Shown here piece by piece: positions 47,933 to 55,546 of a stretch of 64,000 nucleotides of DNA; the stretch's first letter is position 1; the number at the start of each line of letters is the position of its first letter. The stretch is taken from the NCBI GenBank assembly GCA_965275915.1, contig CBDHYI010000006.1, forward strand, positions 744,001-808,000, read 5' to 3'. A program made the translations under genes and the position numbers. The stretch comes from JBDWFY01 sp965275915 (GTDB taxonomy: Bacteria > Pseudomonadota > Alphaproteobacteria > Rhizobiales > Stappiaceae). The notes below the pieces were generated by a model. That model did no database searches and was not told the DNA's origin. It saw only the letters and a list, made by a program, of their open reading frames with translations.

Positions 47933-49111
47933 TTAATTGGCGTTGCCCAGTGTCACGATAACACTTTCCGTTCCTGTCAGAACCGCGGCCGGGATGATCG
48001 TCACCCCTCTCAGCACGCCCCCGGCAATCGTCTGCAGCGTCCCAATCTCTTCCCGGGCCGACAATGTGTTCCCCTGATTGATGCCTCGACCGATCAACTG
48101 CACGATTTCCGGTGAATCGGCGAACTTGGTATGATTGGCGTTGCTTTTGTCTTCCACCAGAGAAAGGTCGATCACGTTGACGCCGAGCTCGGCCAATGTC
48201 TCTGGGTCGGCTGCCCCGACACGGCTCACCCCGCCGGCGATCCGGCGCGAAATCCCCAGCGCCTTGTCGTCACTTGAGATCAACACGAAAAACAGGTTCT
48301 GCAGTCCGTCAAAATCCTGCAACTGGGTTCGAAACACATCGATATCGATGTCCGGCGAGGCAAGAATAACCCGCCTTAGACGACTGTCGTGCCGCCTGCC
48401 TGACCGGTTGTGAAGATCACGCATTGCCTCAATCGTCAGAAGGTTTCCCATAGAATGCGCAACAACATCAAAATGGCGCGCATTGGTTTGCGACAGGATG
48501 AGCCCCAGATTTTCCAGCTGACTGCGGGCCTGCAGGGCGCTGTTCAGGTCATAAACATAGTCCAGCGTCCTGCCGCGTGACGCCCAGGAAAACAGAACCG
48601 GCACACCCTGGTATCCGGTATCGTTGATGAATTGCGCAATCCTGAGGACCGCCGCGCTGAAATTGACATTATAGCCGTGAACAAACACCAGAACGCTCTT
48701 GTCCGAGCCTGTTTTGGACGAAAGCGCGGCATTGATCGACCGCCGGAAGGCTCGGCTGCCTTCAGCGATTTCCGGGCTGGAAACGACAAAATGTCTGGCA
48801 GGATCCGCATCGCCCCGGCTCGGTCTTTCGATCTGTCCGGTTTGATGGTTGGGCGGAATGCTGACGTCGACATAACCAAGCGCCAACCCCCTCGACCGTT
48901 CGCCGGAGAAATACTCGCTCGGGTCATCCGACCGCGCCCGTGTCGTCGCCACGAATATGCGGTGTGACACCCCGGCATCGGTAACCAGATCCTCGCCGAT
49001 GCCGATAATATTGCTATCACTGCTGATACAGGCCGACACCATCAGACACAGAACGACAATCAGCAGCAGTGCCACCGGCCCCGTTCCAGTCCGGATCCGC
49101 TGTTTCATCAT
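47933..49111 (-). CDS. Lipoprotein alpha/beta hydrolase, DUF900 family
   Basis: 392 residues. The N-terminus 'ALLLIVVLCLMVSAC' ends in a lipobox Cys at about residue 28, so it is a predicted lipoprotein. The alpha/beta-hydrolase fold shows 'VLVFVHGYNVNFSAA' (oxyanion-loop strand) and the nucleophile elbow 'VVAHSMGNLLTIEAM' (G/A-H-S-M-G). The opening 'RIFVATTRARSDDPSEYFSGER' is characteristic of DUF900 proteins. Substrate unknown. Its start overlaps the upstream DUF4105 gene's stop by 4 bp. Confidence 0.9.
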   Translation of the reverse strand: MMKQRIRTGTGPVALLLIVVLCLMVSACISSDSNIIGIGEDLVTDAGVSHRIFVATTRARSDDPSEYFSGERSRGLALGYVDVSIPPNHQTGQIERPSRGDADPARHFVVSSPEIAEGSRAFRRSINAALSSKTGSDKSVLVFVHGYNVNFSAAVLRIAQFINDTGYQGVPVLFSWASRGRTLDYVYDLNSALQARSQLENLGLILSQTNARHFDVVAHSMGNLLTIEAMRDLHNRSGRRHDSRLRRVILASPDIDIDVFRTQLQDFDGLQNLFFVLISSDDKALGISRRIAGGVSRVGAADPETLAELGVNVIDLSLVEDKSNANHTKFADSPEIVQLIGRGINQGNTLSAREEIGTLQTIAGGVLRGVTIIPAAVLTGTESVIVTLGNAN

Positions 49112-50115
49112 TGTTCCACCCCGCGCAAGGCTGCGCTCCAGCTCGGATCATCGGGAAAATCTTCCGGCGATGCAACACCTGAACGAAGGCGGTGTTTCTC
49201 GGCATTCCGGTCCGGCGGAAGTGAGTTATCTATGAGTCCCAGATCCTGCAAAAGACCAAGCGAGTAACCCGGAATCCAGCGCCGGATATCGGTTATGGGA
49301 ACTGTGTCGAACACTTCAGGCGCCAGCTTTACAAGGGTGGTCATGCAGCTATCGCTTATGGTGGAGTAAAATTGCGGGCTTTCGTCGATCTGATTGGCGA
49401 GGTCCACGATCCGCCTGAAGTAGGTCCTTAGCGCCTCCGGCGAGGCCTTAAGCGGATAGATCTGCATCTCTGCCGGCGGTCGCTGCGCGAGGCGTTTGCC
49501 GAGAATGTCTCTTTCTGTGCCGATCACCGGGTAAAGCTCGTCATGGCGGAAAAAGCCGGCAAGCGCATCGAACTTTCCACCTGCGACCCGCCGTGCTTCC
49601 ACCGAGACGGCAACGTGCCGGCCATCGGCAAACCGAAATGACATCATCACATGTTCAAGGGCCTTCAATGACCCGAAGGGCTGCATGATGAGTTCGGCGC
49701 TCTCAAGCTGACCGAGATCGACGGTTCGTGTCGTCCAGCGCACCTGCGCCGGTTCCCCGATCCGATGCACGGCATCGCGAAAATTCGACAATGTGATCAC
49801 ATTGCCATCAATCTCAGCCGTAACCCGCTTCTCGTGACGCGGATCCCAGGTTCGATCGACGGGCGCTTTTGTGAAATAGGCGACAAACAGCACCGCCAGG
49901 CATGACAGACAGACAACGCGCCTGCCGGGCCTATGGCTCCAGGGCGCGAACCAGACGACCAGACAGGCAACCGCCAGTATGACGGCGCCGCCCGTACGCA
50001 GCCAGTCGGGCCATCCAAGCCAGTAATAGACTGCACCGGCAGCATAAAGGGTTATGCCGATAAAAAAGACATGGCCTGCGGCGCGCAGGAGAAAAATCAA
50101 AAGGCGGATGGTCAT
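49108..50115 (-). CDS. DUF4105 domain membrane protein
   Basis: 335 residues from ATG 50115 (frame open to 50190). Three hydrophobic helices near the N-terminus ('LIFLLRAAGHVFFIGITLYAAG', 'TGGAVILAVACLVVWFAP', 'VVCLSCLAVLFVAYFT') precede a soluble DUF4105 (Lnb-type N-terminal periplasmic) domain with 'ALEHVMMSFRFADGRHVAVSVEARR' and 'TISDSCMTTLVKLA', where the conserved His and Cys suggest a thiol-hydrolase-like site. Lnb proteins act in lipoprotein acylation, so the pairing with a lipoprotein gene, coupled by a 4-bp overlap, is suggestive. Confidence 0.86.
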   Translation of the reverse strand: MTIRLLIFLLRAAGHVFFIGITLYAAGAVYYWLGWPDWLRTGGAVILAVACLVVWFAPWSHRPGRRVVCLSCLAVLFVAYFTKAPVDRTWDPRHEKRVTAEIDGNVITLSNFRDAVHRIGEPAQVRWTTRTVDLGQLESAELIMQPFGSLKALEHVMMSFRFADGRHVAVSVEARRVAGGKFDALAGFFRHDELYPVIGTERDILGKRLAQRPPAEMQIYPLKASPEALRTYFRRIVDLANQIDESPQFYSTISDSCMTTLVKLAPEVFDTVPITDIRRWIPGYSLGLLQDLGLIDNSLPPDRNAEKHRLRSGVASPEDFPDDPSWSAALRGVEQ

Positions 50116-50190
50116 CCCCAACACTGGTCGAAACACGTGCGCAATAGCGCAATCAGCCCCTGACTGTCCATCCGCCTTTTCCGTCAACAA

Positions 50191-50889
50191 TCACAGGACT
50201 GCGCGCAGCGACGCCTGGATTTCACCGCCGCACCAGACATCACCATAGGCGGCATCGCTCCGGAACCGCAGTTCGGCCTGTTCCGGCCGCATGCCGATCC
50301 GGTCGGACAGGCCGGCGACAGCCGGTGCCGTACGGTCGAATACCGGCCGCAAAGCGGGCAGCTTGGACGTCATCGTGCCCCAGAGTGTGTACGCGGTAAG
50401 ATCGGCAAGGCCCGGAGTATTTGTGCCCAGCAACATGCCGGCCTCAGGCGTCAGGCCATGGCGGTTGCCCGTTTCTTCGAACATCTCCATCCAGCGCAAA
50501 AGGCGTGGGCGGAATGCCGTCCAGCTTTCCGTCGTCCACATCCGGTTGCCGTTATAGAGCGTCATTTCATAGAGCACATCGTTGGCGTCGGCGATGGTTT
50601 TGACCGTCAGGGCTTCTAGGACCGGATCGTCGGGGATCAGGCCGTGCCGGCGCCCCAGATAGAGCAGGATTGCCGGCATCTGTGAGATGGTAAAACCGGC
50701 CGTGCAATCCGTCAGTACAGGCGGTCCCATATAAGGAACCGGCTGCTCAGCCGGCGCCTGATCCTTAAGCATGGCAACAACCTCAAAATCATCCACCTCG
50801 TCCCATGAGGCACCGACGTAAGCAAGAACCGCACGGACAAACTGACCTCGAAATGGAACGGGCCAGTAAGTGAGCACATAGTCAGACAC
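50191..50889 (-). CDS. Glutathione S-transferase family protein
   Basis: 232 residues from GTG 50889. The N-terminal thioredoxin-like domain opens 'YVLTYWPVPFRGQFVRAVLAYVG' and contains 'VPYMGPPVLTDCTAGFTISQMPAILLYLG', with the cis-Pro and the glutathione-binding Ser of 'ISQM'; the C-terminal helical domain follows. The catalytic residue is uncertain: a Tyr or Ser near 6-9 rather than Cys. A detoxification enzyme of unknown substrate, transcribed alone. Confidence 0.85.
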   Translation of the reverse strand: MSDYVLTYWPVPFRGQFVRAVLAYVGASWDEVDDFEVVAMLKDQAPAEQPVPYMGPPVLTDCTAGFTISQMPAILLYLGRRHGLIPDDPVLEALTVKTIADANDVLYEMTLYNGNRMWTTESWTAFRPRLLRWMEMFEETGNRHGLTPEAGMLLGTNTPGLADLTAYTLWGTMTSKLPALRPVFDRTAPAVAGLSDRIGMRPEQAELRFRSDAAYGDVWCGGEIQASLRAVL

Positions 50890-51116
50890 TTTTTCCCCTC
50901 TCGGCCACAGCACTTTTCCAACGCAAATCCCTTTTAGAGAAATACGTTTGGAAGAGCCAGCTGCAGCAAATCACAAAACCCTGAGACCAACAAACAAAGC
51001 CAATTACGATGACGTGCGTTCAACACCGGAAAGAGCGGCATTGGTCCGCTGTTGCGTGCGGGGACATAAACTTGGCCCTGCTATGACCGGCACTTTGGTC
51101 CAGTTGGTACCTGCCG

Positions 51117-51602
51117 CTAGAAAACGCCCATTGCCAGTCCTGCGGAAAGAGCTTTGCCGAGATCCCGGCACAAAGCCAGTTGCTCCTCGGGAATGACTTT
51201 TTCCGTCAGGATTTCTTCCGGCGTCTGAGCATGGGTGCAGACAATCAAAGGCGGCTGAATTTCTTTCAATCGCCAACCGGTCGCGATCCGCGCCGTCTGC
51301 CGGGCGGCATTTTCTCCATCGGAGCCCGCACAGATCATCTGTGCGTATGGCCGCCCCTCAATGCGTCCCAGCACCGGGTAATAGCAGCGATCATAAAAAT
51401 CCTTCATAATCCCGGCGATTGCGGCGAGGTTCTCAGGCGCGCAAAAGATATAGCCACCGGCGGCAAGCAGATCCTCCGGCCCGGATTTGGCAGCCGTCTT
51501 GAGAACAACCTTCCCCTCCTCCCGCGCCGCCTCCGCCGCAGCGTCCGCCATCTGTCGGCTTCCGCCGGTTTTGGAATGATAGACGATGAGGAGCTGGCGC
51601 AT
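51117..51602 (-). CDS. Flavodoxin family / NAD(P)H-dependent oxidoreductase
   Basis: 161 residues from ATG 51602. 'LLIVYHSKTGGSRQMADAAAEAA' is the FMN phosphate-binding loop (S-K-T-G-G-S) of the flavodoxin-like fold, and 'GGYIFCAPENLAAIAGIMKDFYDRCYYPV' contacts the flavin ring. Probably an FMN-dependent reductase. This appears to be the last host gene before the prophage border. Confidence 0.85.
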   Translation of the reverse strand: MRQLLIVYHSKTGGSRQMADAAAEAAREEGKVVLKTAAKSGPEDLLAAGGYIFCAPENLAAIAGIMKDFYDRCYYPVLGRIEGRPYAQMICAGSDGENAARQTARIATGWRLKEIQPPLIVCTHAQTPEEILTEKVIPEEQLALCRDLGKALSAGLAMGVF

Positions 51603-51725
51603 GGCTGCGGACCCGTAAATTCGCTCAAGATAGTCTGAGCCGATTTGTCTGGATACCAAGTATAATAAAGCGCTTAAGCGCCATAAAGCTGATGTATTAC
51701 AAAATCAGGAACTGGATTGATTGGA

Positions 51726-51750
51726 TGGCTGGGGCGGCAGGATTTAAACC
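51726..51750 (-). other. 3' fragment of a tRNA-Gln gene, prophage attachment site (att)
   Basis: On the minus strand GGTTTAAATCCTGC is followed by the acceptor 3' strand CGCCCCA, discriminator G and CCA. CGCCCCA-G-CCA matches the 3' end of alphaproteobacterial tRNA-Gln, whose 5' end is TGGGGCG. The 5' part of the tRNA is absent. Its orientation puts host DNA to the left and inserted DNA to the right, as expected when an element integrates at a tRNA 3' end and leaves the intact gene at its other border. Confidence 0.65.
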
Positions 51751-51812
51751 GATTACTGCGCATATACTATGGTATTGAAAAATATAGATATTGTTTTCAA
51801 ACGAATACAATC

Positions 51813-51856
51813 AGCCCTAAATGAGCCTTAAAATGTGCCCTAAAAGTGCCTTAAGG
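51813..51856. repeat. Four short direct repeats next to att
   Basis: AGCCCTAAATG, AGCCTTAAAATG, TGCCCTAAAAG and TGCCTTAAGG begin at 51813, 51824, 51836 and 51847, a period of 11-12 bp with common core GCCYTAA. AGCCTTAA and TTAAGGCT also pair as an inverted repeat. On the element side of att, such arrays commonly are arm-type integrase sites. Function is inferred from position. Confidence 0.5.
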
Positions 51857-51909
51857 CTGCTATATCACGCCATCCTGCTTTTCACCGCGGTATTTTAATC
51901 AGAAAGCGG

Positions 51910-52758
51910 CTACGAAAACGGCCGCGGGGGAAATGCCAAAGAGTAATCAAACCGCTTAAAATCTTTTCGATACGCCCTGCGGACTCTAGCAACAAGCTTG
52001 TCGGTCCACATTGTGTCAAAACGACAGGATTCAGTAGTGTTTTTTGCAGTCCTGGCAGCTCCGAACAGATCCGCATCAACCCCTAATCTGTCTGCAACAG
52101 GACCAATATCATTTTGCAGATTTTCAAGTTTCATAACCCGGATAGTGTCCAGCCCAACTGGAATGTTGTCCGACATCAGCGACCAGTGCCCATTCAGGCG
52201 CTTTGATGCCGTCGAACAAGCGAACCTGACAAATTCTTCAAATGTCAGCTCGCCGTCCGAAAGATAGCTACTGCGGTGACCAACGGTCTCAAAGAATTGC
52301 TTGAGATATGGATTACCGCCGTCTGTAATGGGAGCGCCAGTAAACTTGTCCGAATAGCAAGACTGCAGTCGCAAAAACGGATTTCTGACAACTGTGAAGA
52401 TCAGCGTTTCCGGATCGTCTATGAGGCGGACAAACTCTTGCTCTCCAACCATTTTCGGAGACTTCAACCCTGAGTAGCTTCGATTATGACACAGAGCCGG
52501 ATTTTCATCAAACGTACGTCCGTAGCAAACGTTAGCCAGAATGGTTTTTATTGTGCTGGAACCTGCTTTCGAAATTTCGATATATATAAGCTTTCGTTCC
52601 GGAACCACGTTGAAAAAGTAGTTCATTTCATATACTTGGCAATCAATACTGTGGTATGCTCTAACATCACCATTACATGTAATTGCCTTATATCTCTTAA
52701 TTAAATCCACCTTTCTTATAGGAGATACTTTTTTAAGATATGTTCCAAAACCAAACAT
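51910..52758 (-). CDS. Sulfotransferase family 2 protein
   Basis: 282 residues. The PAPS 5'-phosphosulfate loop is 'IEISKAGSSTIKTIL' (K64 to T69) and the 3'-phosphate site is 'TVVRNPFLRLQSCYSDKF' (R125 to about S133). The C-terminal half has 'ELTFEEFVRFAC' and 'VMKLENLQND' as in carbohydrate sulfotransferases of this family. It should transfer sulfate to a sugar, probably of a surface or exported glycan. It lies in AT-rich DNA with lower GC than its neighbours, inside the element border, so it is likely transferred cargo. Confidence 0.88.
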   Translation of the reverse strand: MFGFGTYLKKVSPIRKVDLIKRYKAITCNGDVRAYHSIDCQVYEMNYFFNVVPERKLIYIEISKAGSSTIKTILANVCYGRTFDENPALCHNRSYSGLKSPKMVGEQEFVRLIDDPETLIFTVVRNPFLRLQSCYSDKFTGAPITDGGNPYLKQFFETVGHRSSYLSDGELTFEEFVRFACSTASKRLNGHWSLMSDNIPVGLDTIRVMKLENLQNDIGPVADRLGVDADLFGAARTAKNTTESCRFDTMWTDKLVARVRRAYRKDFKRFDYSLAFPPRPFS

Positions 52759-53065
52759 TTTAGTATTTTTTTCTATTTATACTTAGATTTTTCGATCACA
52801 ATTTGATTGTATTAGTAATGTTTCACCTAAAACAATTTAAGGCTGTATATTTTATAATGTTTGTACTAATTTTTAATTGTGTATGCATGATCAAGGAAAT
52901 ATGGAGCAAATGTGAAGTCTACAGTTGCGTGTAGAACGTTTGGCTCGCTCTTGATGGGAAGAATTCTGATAACGATTCACAACCATGGCACGGTTGAAGG
53001 TACCAGATTGATATGCAAAGTTCCCTTTTCGTTCACGGTATATCAAAACGTGCAAAAAGCCGCAT
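52759..53065. other. AT-rich intergenic stretch, nothing recognised
   Basis: About 300 bp of markedly AT-rich DNA between divergent genes of the prophage cargo region. It presumably contains both promoters. A 65-codon frame starting at 52912 was examined and has no supporting features. No hairpin or RNA was recognised. Confidence 0.5.
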
Positions 53066-53413
53066 ATGCCCACTTCATACCAGAAGGCCCGCCCTCACCC
53101 GCGCTATAAGCCCTACCGGCTGAAAGATGCCGCGAAGAATGGCCAGATCATCCAGATCAATTGTATGCTGTGCAACAGAACCGTGAACTTTCTGGCGTCC
53201 GACTTGGCAAAGGTCTATGGTCCGGATCATCCAGCCAGCGACTCGCCGTTCTCATGCACGACATGTGAGACCGATGAATATCTGAGAGTAAAAGCCCGGT
53301 CACCCCAGGCTGGCGATTATGGTCATATGATTGTCCGACGGCCGGGGGAAATAAAGAAAACTCAGATGTGGGAGAATGTACGGCTGGGCGACGAACCGAT
53401 GCATAACCGTTAG
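53066..53413 (+). CDS. Small protein with two CxxC motifs, possible zinc ribbon
   Basis: 115 residues. 'IQINCMLCNRTVNFLASDLAKVYG' and 'PFSCTTCETDEYLRVKARSP' provide C-x2-C pairs about 32 residues apart, a zinc-ribbon layout; 'GDYGHMIVRRPGEIKKTQMWENVRLGDEP' follows. The N-terminus 'RPHPRYKPYRLKDA' is basic. Similar small proteins occur in alphaproteobacteria without assigned function. It ends 10 bp before the start of the protease gene and is co-directional, so the two form a unit. Confidence 0.75.
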   Translation: MPTSYQKARPHPRYKPYRLKDAAKNGQIIQINCMLCNRTVNFLASDLAKVYGPDHPASDSPFSCTTCETDEYLRVKARSPQAGDYGHMIVRRPGEIKKTQMWENVRLGDEPMHNR

Positions 53414-53423
53414 GGACGTAAAA

Positions 53424-54176
53424 ATGCAGAAACTTCCAGGCGTCTCACAAAAGTCCATTCAGTCGTTGTTTATTGAGATGCGATTTCAAGGTCAATCGCT
53501 CGCAAAGGGCACGGCCTTCATTGTGAATTCTAGAATCGGTCCCCTTTTGATTACCAACAGACACAATGTTACAGGCCGACACCAGGATACCAATCAACCC
53601 CTTTCCCCTCACGGTGGAGTTCCCAACGAGATCGTTGTTACTCACAATCATGCATCACCTGGGCATTGGATAAAAACAGTCGAACCGTTGTTGGATGGAG
53701 AAAAACCGCGCTGGATTGAGCATCCAACATTCGGCCCTAAAGCAGATTTCGTGGCTCTACCTCTCACGAGACTTGAGGACGCCAGATTGTACCCTTACGA
53801 CTACTCCAGCACCGAATCAGACATCAAGATCGGACCAACTGAGATAGTTAGCGTCATTGGATTTCCATTCGGAATGTCTGGTGGTGGCTCACTTGCCATT
53901 TGGGCGACAGGTTTTATAGCATCTGAACCTGAGATAGATATCGACGGATTACCAATTATTCTTATAGATTGCCGAACAAGGAAAGGACAATCGGGATCTC
54001 CCGTAGTTGCTTATCGCTCCGGTGGTGCCGTTGCGGGTCCAGGTGGCGGAGTGAAGCTGTTTCATCGGCCCGTTAGCCGCTTCATTGGTATCTACAGTGG
54101 GCGCATAAATAAGGATTCTGATCTAGGGAGGGTTTGGAAAGCTTCCGCAATTGCGGAATTAGTTCAGTCCATTTAA
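53424..54176 (+). CDS. Trypsin-like serine protease, cytoplasmic
   Basis: 250 residues from ATG 53424 with AGGGA upstream. A chymotrypsin-fold triad is visible: H47 in 'LLITNRHNVTG', D108 in 'FGPKADFVALPL', and S190 in 'TRKGQSGSPVV' (G-x-S-G-S-P). 'GFPFGMSGGGSLAIWATGFI' is the usual strand before the Ser. No signal peptide or PDZ domain, so it acts in the cytoplasm and is not an HtrA. Follows the CxxC protein gene. In phage cargo such proteases can be defence or host-takeover factors; here function is unknown. Confidence 0.85.
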   Translation: MQKLPGVSQKSIQSLFIEMRFQGQSLAKGTAFIVNSRIGPLLITNRHNVTGRHQDTNQPLSPHGGVPNEIVVTHNHASPGHWIKTVEPLLDGEKPRWIEHPTFGPKADFVALPLTRLEDARLYPYDYSSTESDIKIGPTEIVSVIGFPFGMSGGGSLAIWATGFIASEPEIDIDGLPIILIDCRTRKGQSGSPVVAYRSGGAVAGPGGGVKLFHRPVSRFIGIYSGRINKDSDLGRVWKASAIAELVQSI

Positions 54177-54297
54177 CCCGCAAAAAGTCGTTGGAAATTC
54201 AACAGTTATAGCCCTCTTTTTAGCTGAAACCGTTACACTGCCTAGCAGTTGGCTTTGGTACAAAGATCAATCGCGTGTTGTTGCAATACAATGATGT

Positions 54298-54648
54298 TCA
54301 CCCCTTCCGACCCCGAAACACATCCATAACATCCCGCAGCGTCTTGACCGGGTTCTTTGATGCCCGCCAGGCATACATCGTCAGATTGCGGCCACAGAGC
54401 GCCAGGCCACCGGCGACACCATTTGCGACGACTTCTGAAAGCGCCAGATATTCGGCGACAGCGCCGGTAAAGACGACTGCAGTCCCGACACCGATCGCGA
54501 ACGTCATCAGCCGGACGCGTAGTGGAGCCTCGGCCGGGCTGCAGGCCGCAACAACAGCGAAAAAGACGATGATGCCGATACGAACAAGCGGCCAGCTCAA
54601 GAGCCAGGCCTGTACGGCCTGCAACCAGGTTTGAATGTGGTCTGACAA
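54298..54648 (-). CDS. Phage small membrane protein, holin-like
   Basis: 116 residues with about three hydrophobic segments ('WPLVRIGIIVFFAVVAAC', 'LMTFAIGVGTAVVFTGAVAEYLAL', 'VVANGVAGGLALCG') and a positively charged C-terminus ('RDVMDVFRGRKG'). The size and layout fit a class of phage holins or antiholins. It is the leftmost gene of the leftward late operon, 18 bp after the preceding stop. The operon already has an LLH-type holin candidate, so this may be a second holin or a regulator. Confidence 0.65.
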   Translation of the reverse strand: MSDHIQTWLQAVQAWLLSWPLVRIGIIVFFAVVAACSPAEAPLRVRLMTFAIGVGTAVVFTGAVAEYLALSEVVANGVAGGLALCGRNLTMYAWRASKNPVKTLRDVMDVFRGRKG

Positions 54649-54666
54649 GATGGTCTCCGGACAACC

Positions 54667-54888
54667 CTATGGGCAGCGCCGTTCATAGGTGAGTTTGTGA
54701 GTGAGCAGATAGTCTTGAAGGTCCGGCCGGAATCCGCTGAACTCACCACGGCCGTATTGCAGATTGTGCCCGCTTCGATTGCGGATCTGCTTTTCGCCCG
54801 CGCACCAGTCGGAGGCGCGCGGATCAAACTGCACGGTTTTGCATGTCGAAACAGCCAAACACACGGCGATCGATGCGAGCTTTCTCAT
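54667..54888 (-). CDS. Probable outer-membrane spanin subunit (Rz1-like lipoprotein)
   Basis: 73 residues from ATG 54888. 'MRKLASIAVCLAVSTCKTVQ' is a short signal with a lipobox-like V-S-T-C; Thr before Cys is unusual. The rest is a small charged periplasmic domain ending 'LTYERRCP'. It overlaps the upstream coiled-coil protein gene by 4 bp. The order endolysin, holin, coiled-coil membrane protein, small lipoprotein is that of two-component spanins. Function is inferred from context and layout. Confidence 0.6.
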   Translation of the reverse strand: MRKLASIAVCLAVSTCKTVQFDPRASDWCAGEKQIRNRSGHNLQYGRGEFSGFRPDLQDYLLTHKLTYERRCP

Positions 54889-55130
54889 TCCATCGCCTTT
54901 CTGAGCCGTTCCTCTTCGGACATCTCCTTGAGGTCGTCGGCCGCCCGGTCGATTTCCTGCAGGGTCTTGTCCTGTTCGGCCCGGTTCGCTTCGCGCTGCT
55001 TCAATGCGCCGAGCTCTTCCAGGTCCCTGTCGCGGCGGCGAGCCGCAACGAGGTCCAGAAGAAACTGAAAAAACCGATTGAGAAGTTGCAGCCCGAACCA
55101 CTTGGCAATGCCGGCCAGGATCGTCGACAT
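54885..55130 (-). CDS. Probable inner-membrane spanin subunit (Rz-like)
   Basis: 81 residues. An N-terminal hydrophobic helix ('ILAGIAKWFGLQLLNRFFQFLLDLVAA') is followed by a long charged coiled coil ('RRRDRDLEELGALKQREANRAEQDKTLQEIDRAADDLKEM'). This matches an i-spanin: one membrane anchor and a periplasmic coiled coil. It overlaps the upstream holin gene at one base and the downstream lipoprotein gene by 4 bp. Confidence 0.6.
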   Translation of the reverse strand: MSTILAGIAKWFGLQLLNRFFQFLLDLVAARRRDRDLEELGALKQREANRAEQDKTLQEIDRAADDLKEMSEEERLRKAME

Positions 55131-55546
55131 CAGGCCGGCTTGCTCGGCAGACCGATGTCACCGTCGCCATCAAGATCATAGTTCAGGCGCGCTTCGATCA
55201 TGTTGACCAGCCGTTCTTCTGTGATATCGAACTTTTCAAGCGCATCCGGCACAGCTTCAAGCACATACCTGGAAGCGGTCGCGATCAGTTCGCGTTTGAC
55301 ATCGATTTTGCTATGCTCGTGCAGAAGGCGTTCGACCCTGTTAGCGCCATACTGGAGACCTTTTTGAATGGCGTCGTTCAGGTACTTTCGGGTGTTGTCA
55401 TCCAGCTCAATGCCGGTCTTTGCCTTCAAGTAACTGGCAGCCATTTTTAGGGCCCAGGACGTGGCACCGCCGATCAGCATCACGGCAAATGAAAGCGCCC
55501 ATCCAAAGACGCCGGACAGATCAAGAATTGTCTCCATGCTATTCAA
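55130..55546 (-). CDS. Phage holin, LLH superfamily
   Basis: 138 residues. One N-terminal transmembrane helix ('FGWALSFAVMLIGGATSWALKMAASYL') is followed by 'KAKTGIELDDNTRKYLNDAIQKGLQYGANRVERLL', the pattern of LLH-type holins (superfamily 6), and a helical C-terminus ending with 'YDLDGDGDIG', an EF-hand-like D-x-D-G-D acidic loop. Holins time lysis by forming membrane holes that release the endolysin. It overlaps the endolysin stop by 4 bp. Confidence 0.8.
   Translation of the reverse strand: MNSMETILDLSGVFGWALSFAVMLIGGATSWALKMAASYLKAKTGIELDDNTRKYLNDAIQKGLQYGANRVERLLHEHSKIDVKRELIATASRYVLEAVPDALEKFDITEERLVNMIEARLNYDLDGDGDIGLPSKPA

Noticed and set aside
51670..51681. GCGCTTAAGCGC palindrome as a regulator site
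   Set aside because: A 12-bp palindrome exists but lies in the border region without a gene that clearly uses it; a chance palindrome is possible.
52912..53109. Possible 65-codon gene before the CxxC protein
   Set aside because: No good ribosome site, overlaps the better-supported gene at 53066, and shows no coding bias.
53424..54176. HtrA/DegP-type periplasmic protease
   Set aside because: No signal peptide and no PDZ domain are present, so only the trypsin-like catalytic fold is claimed.
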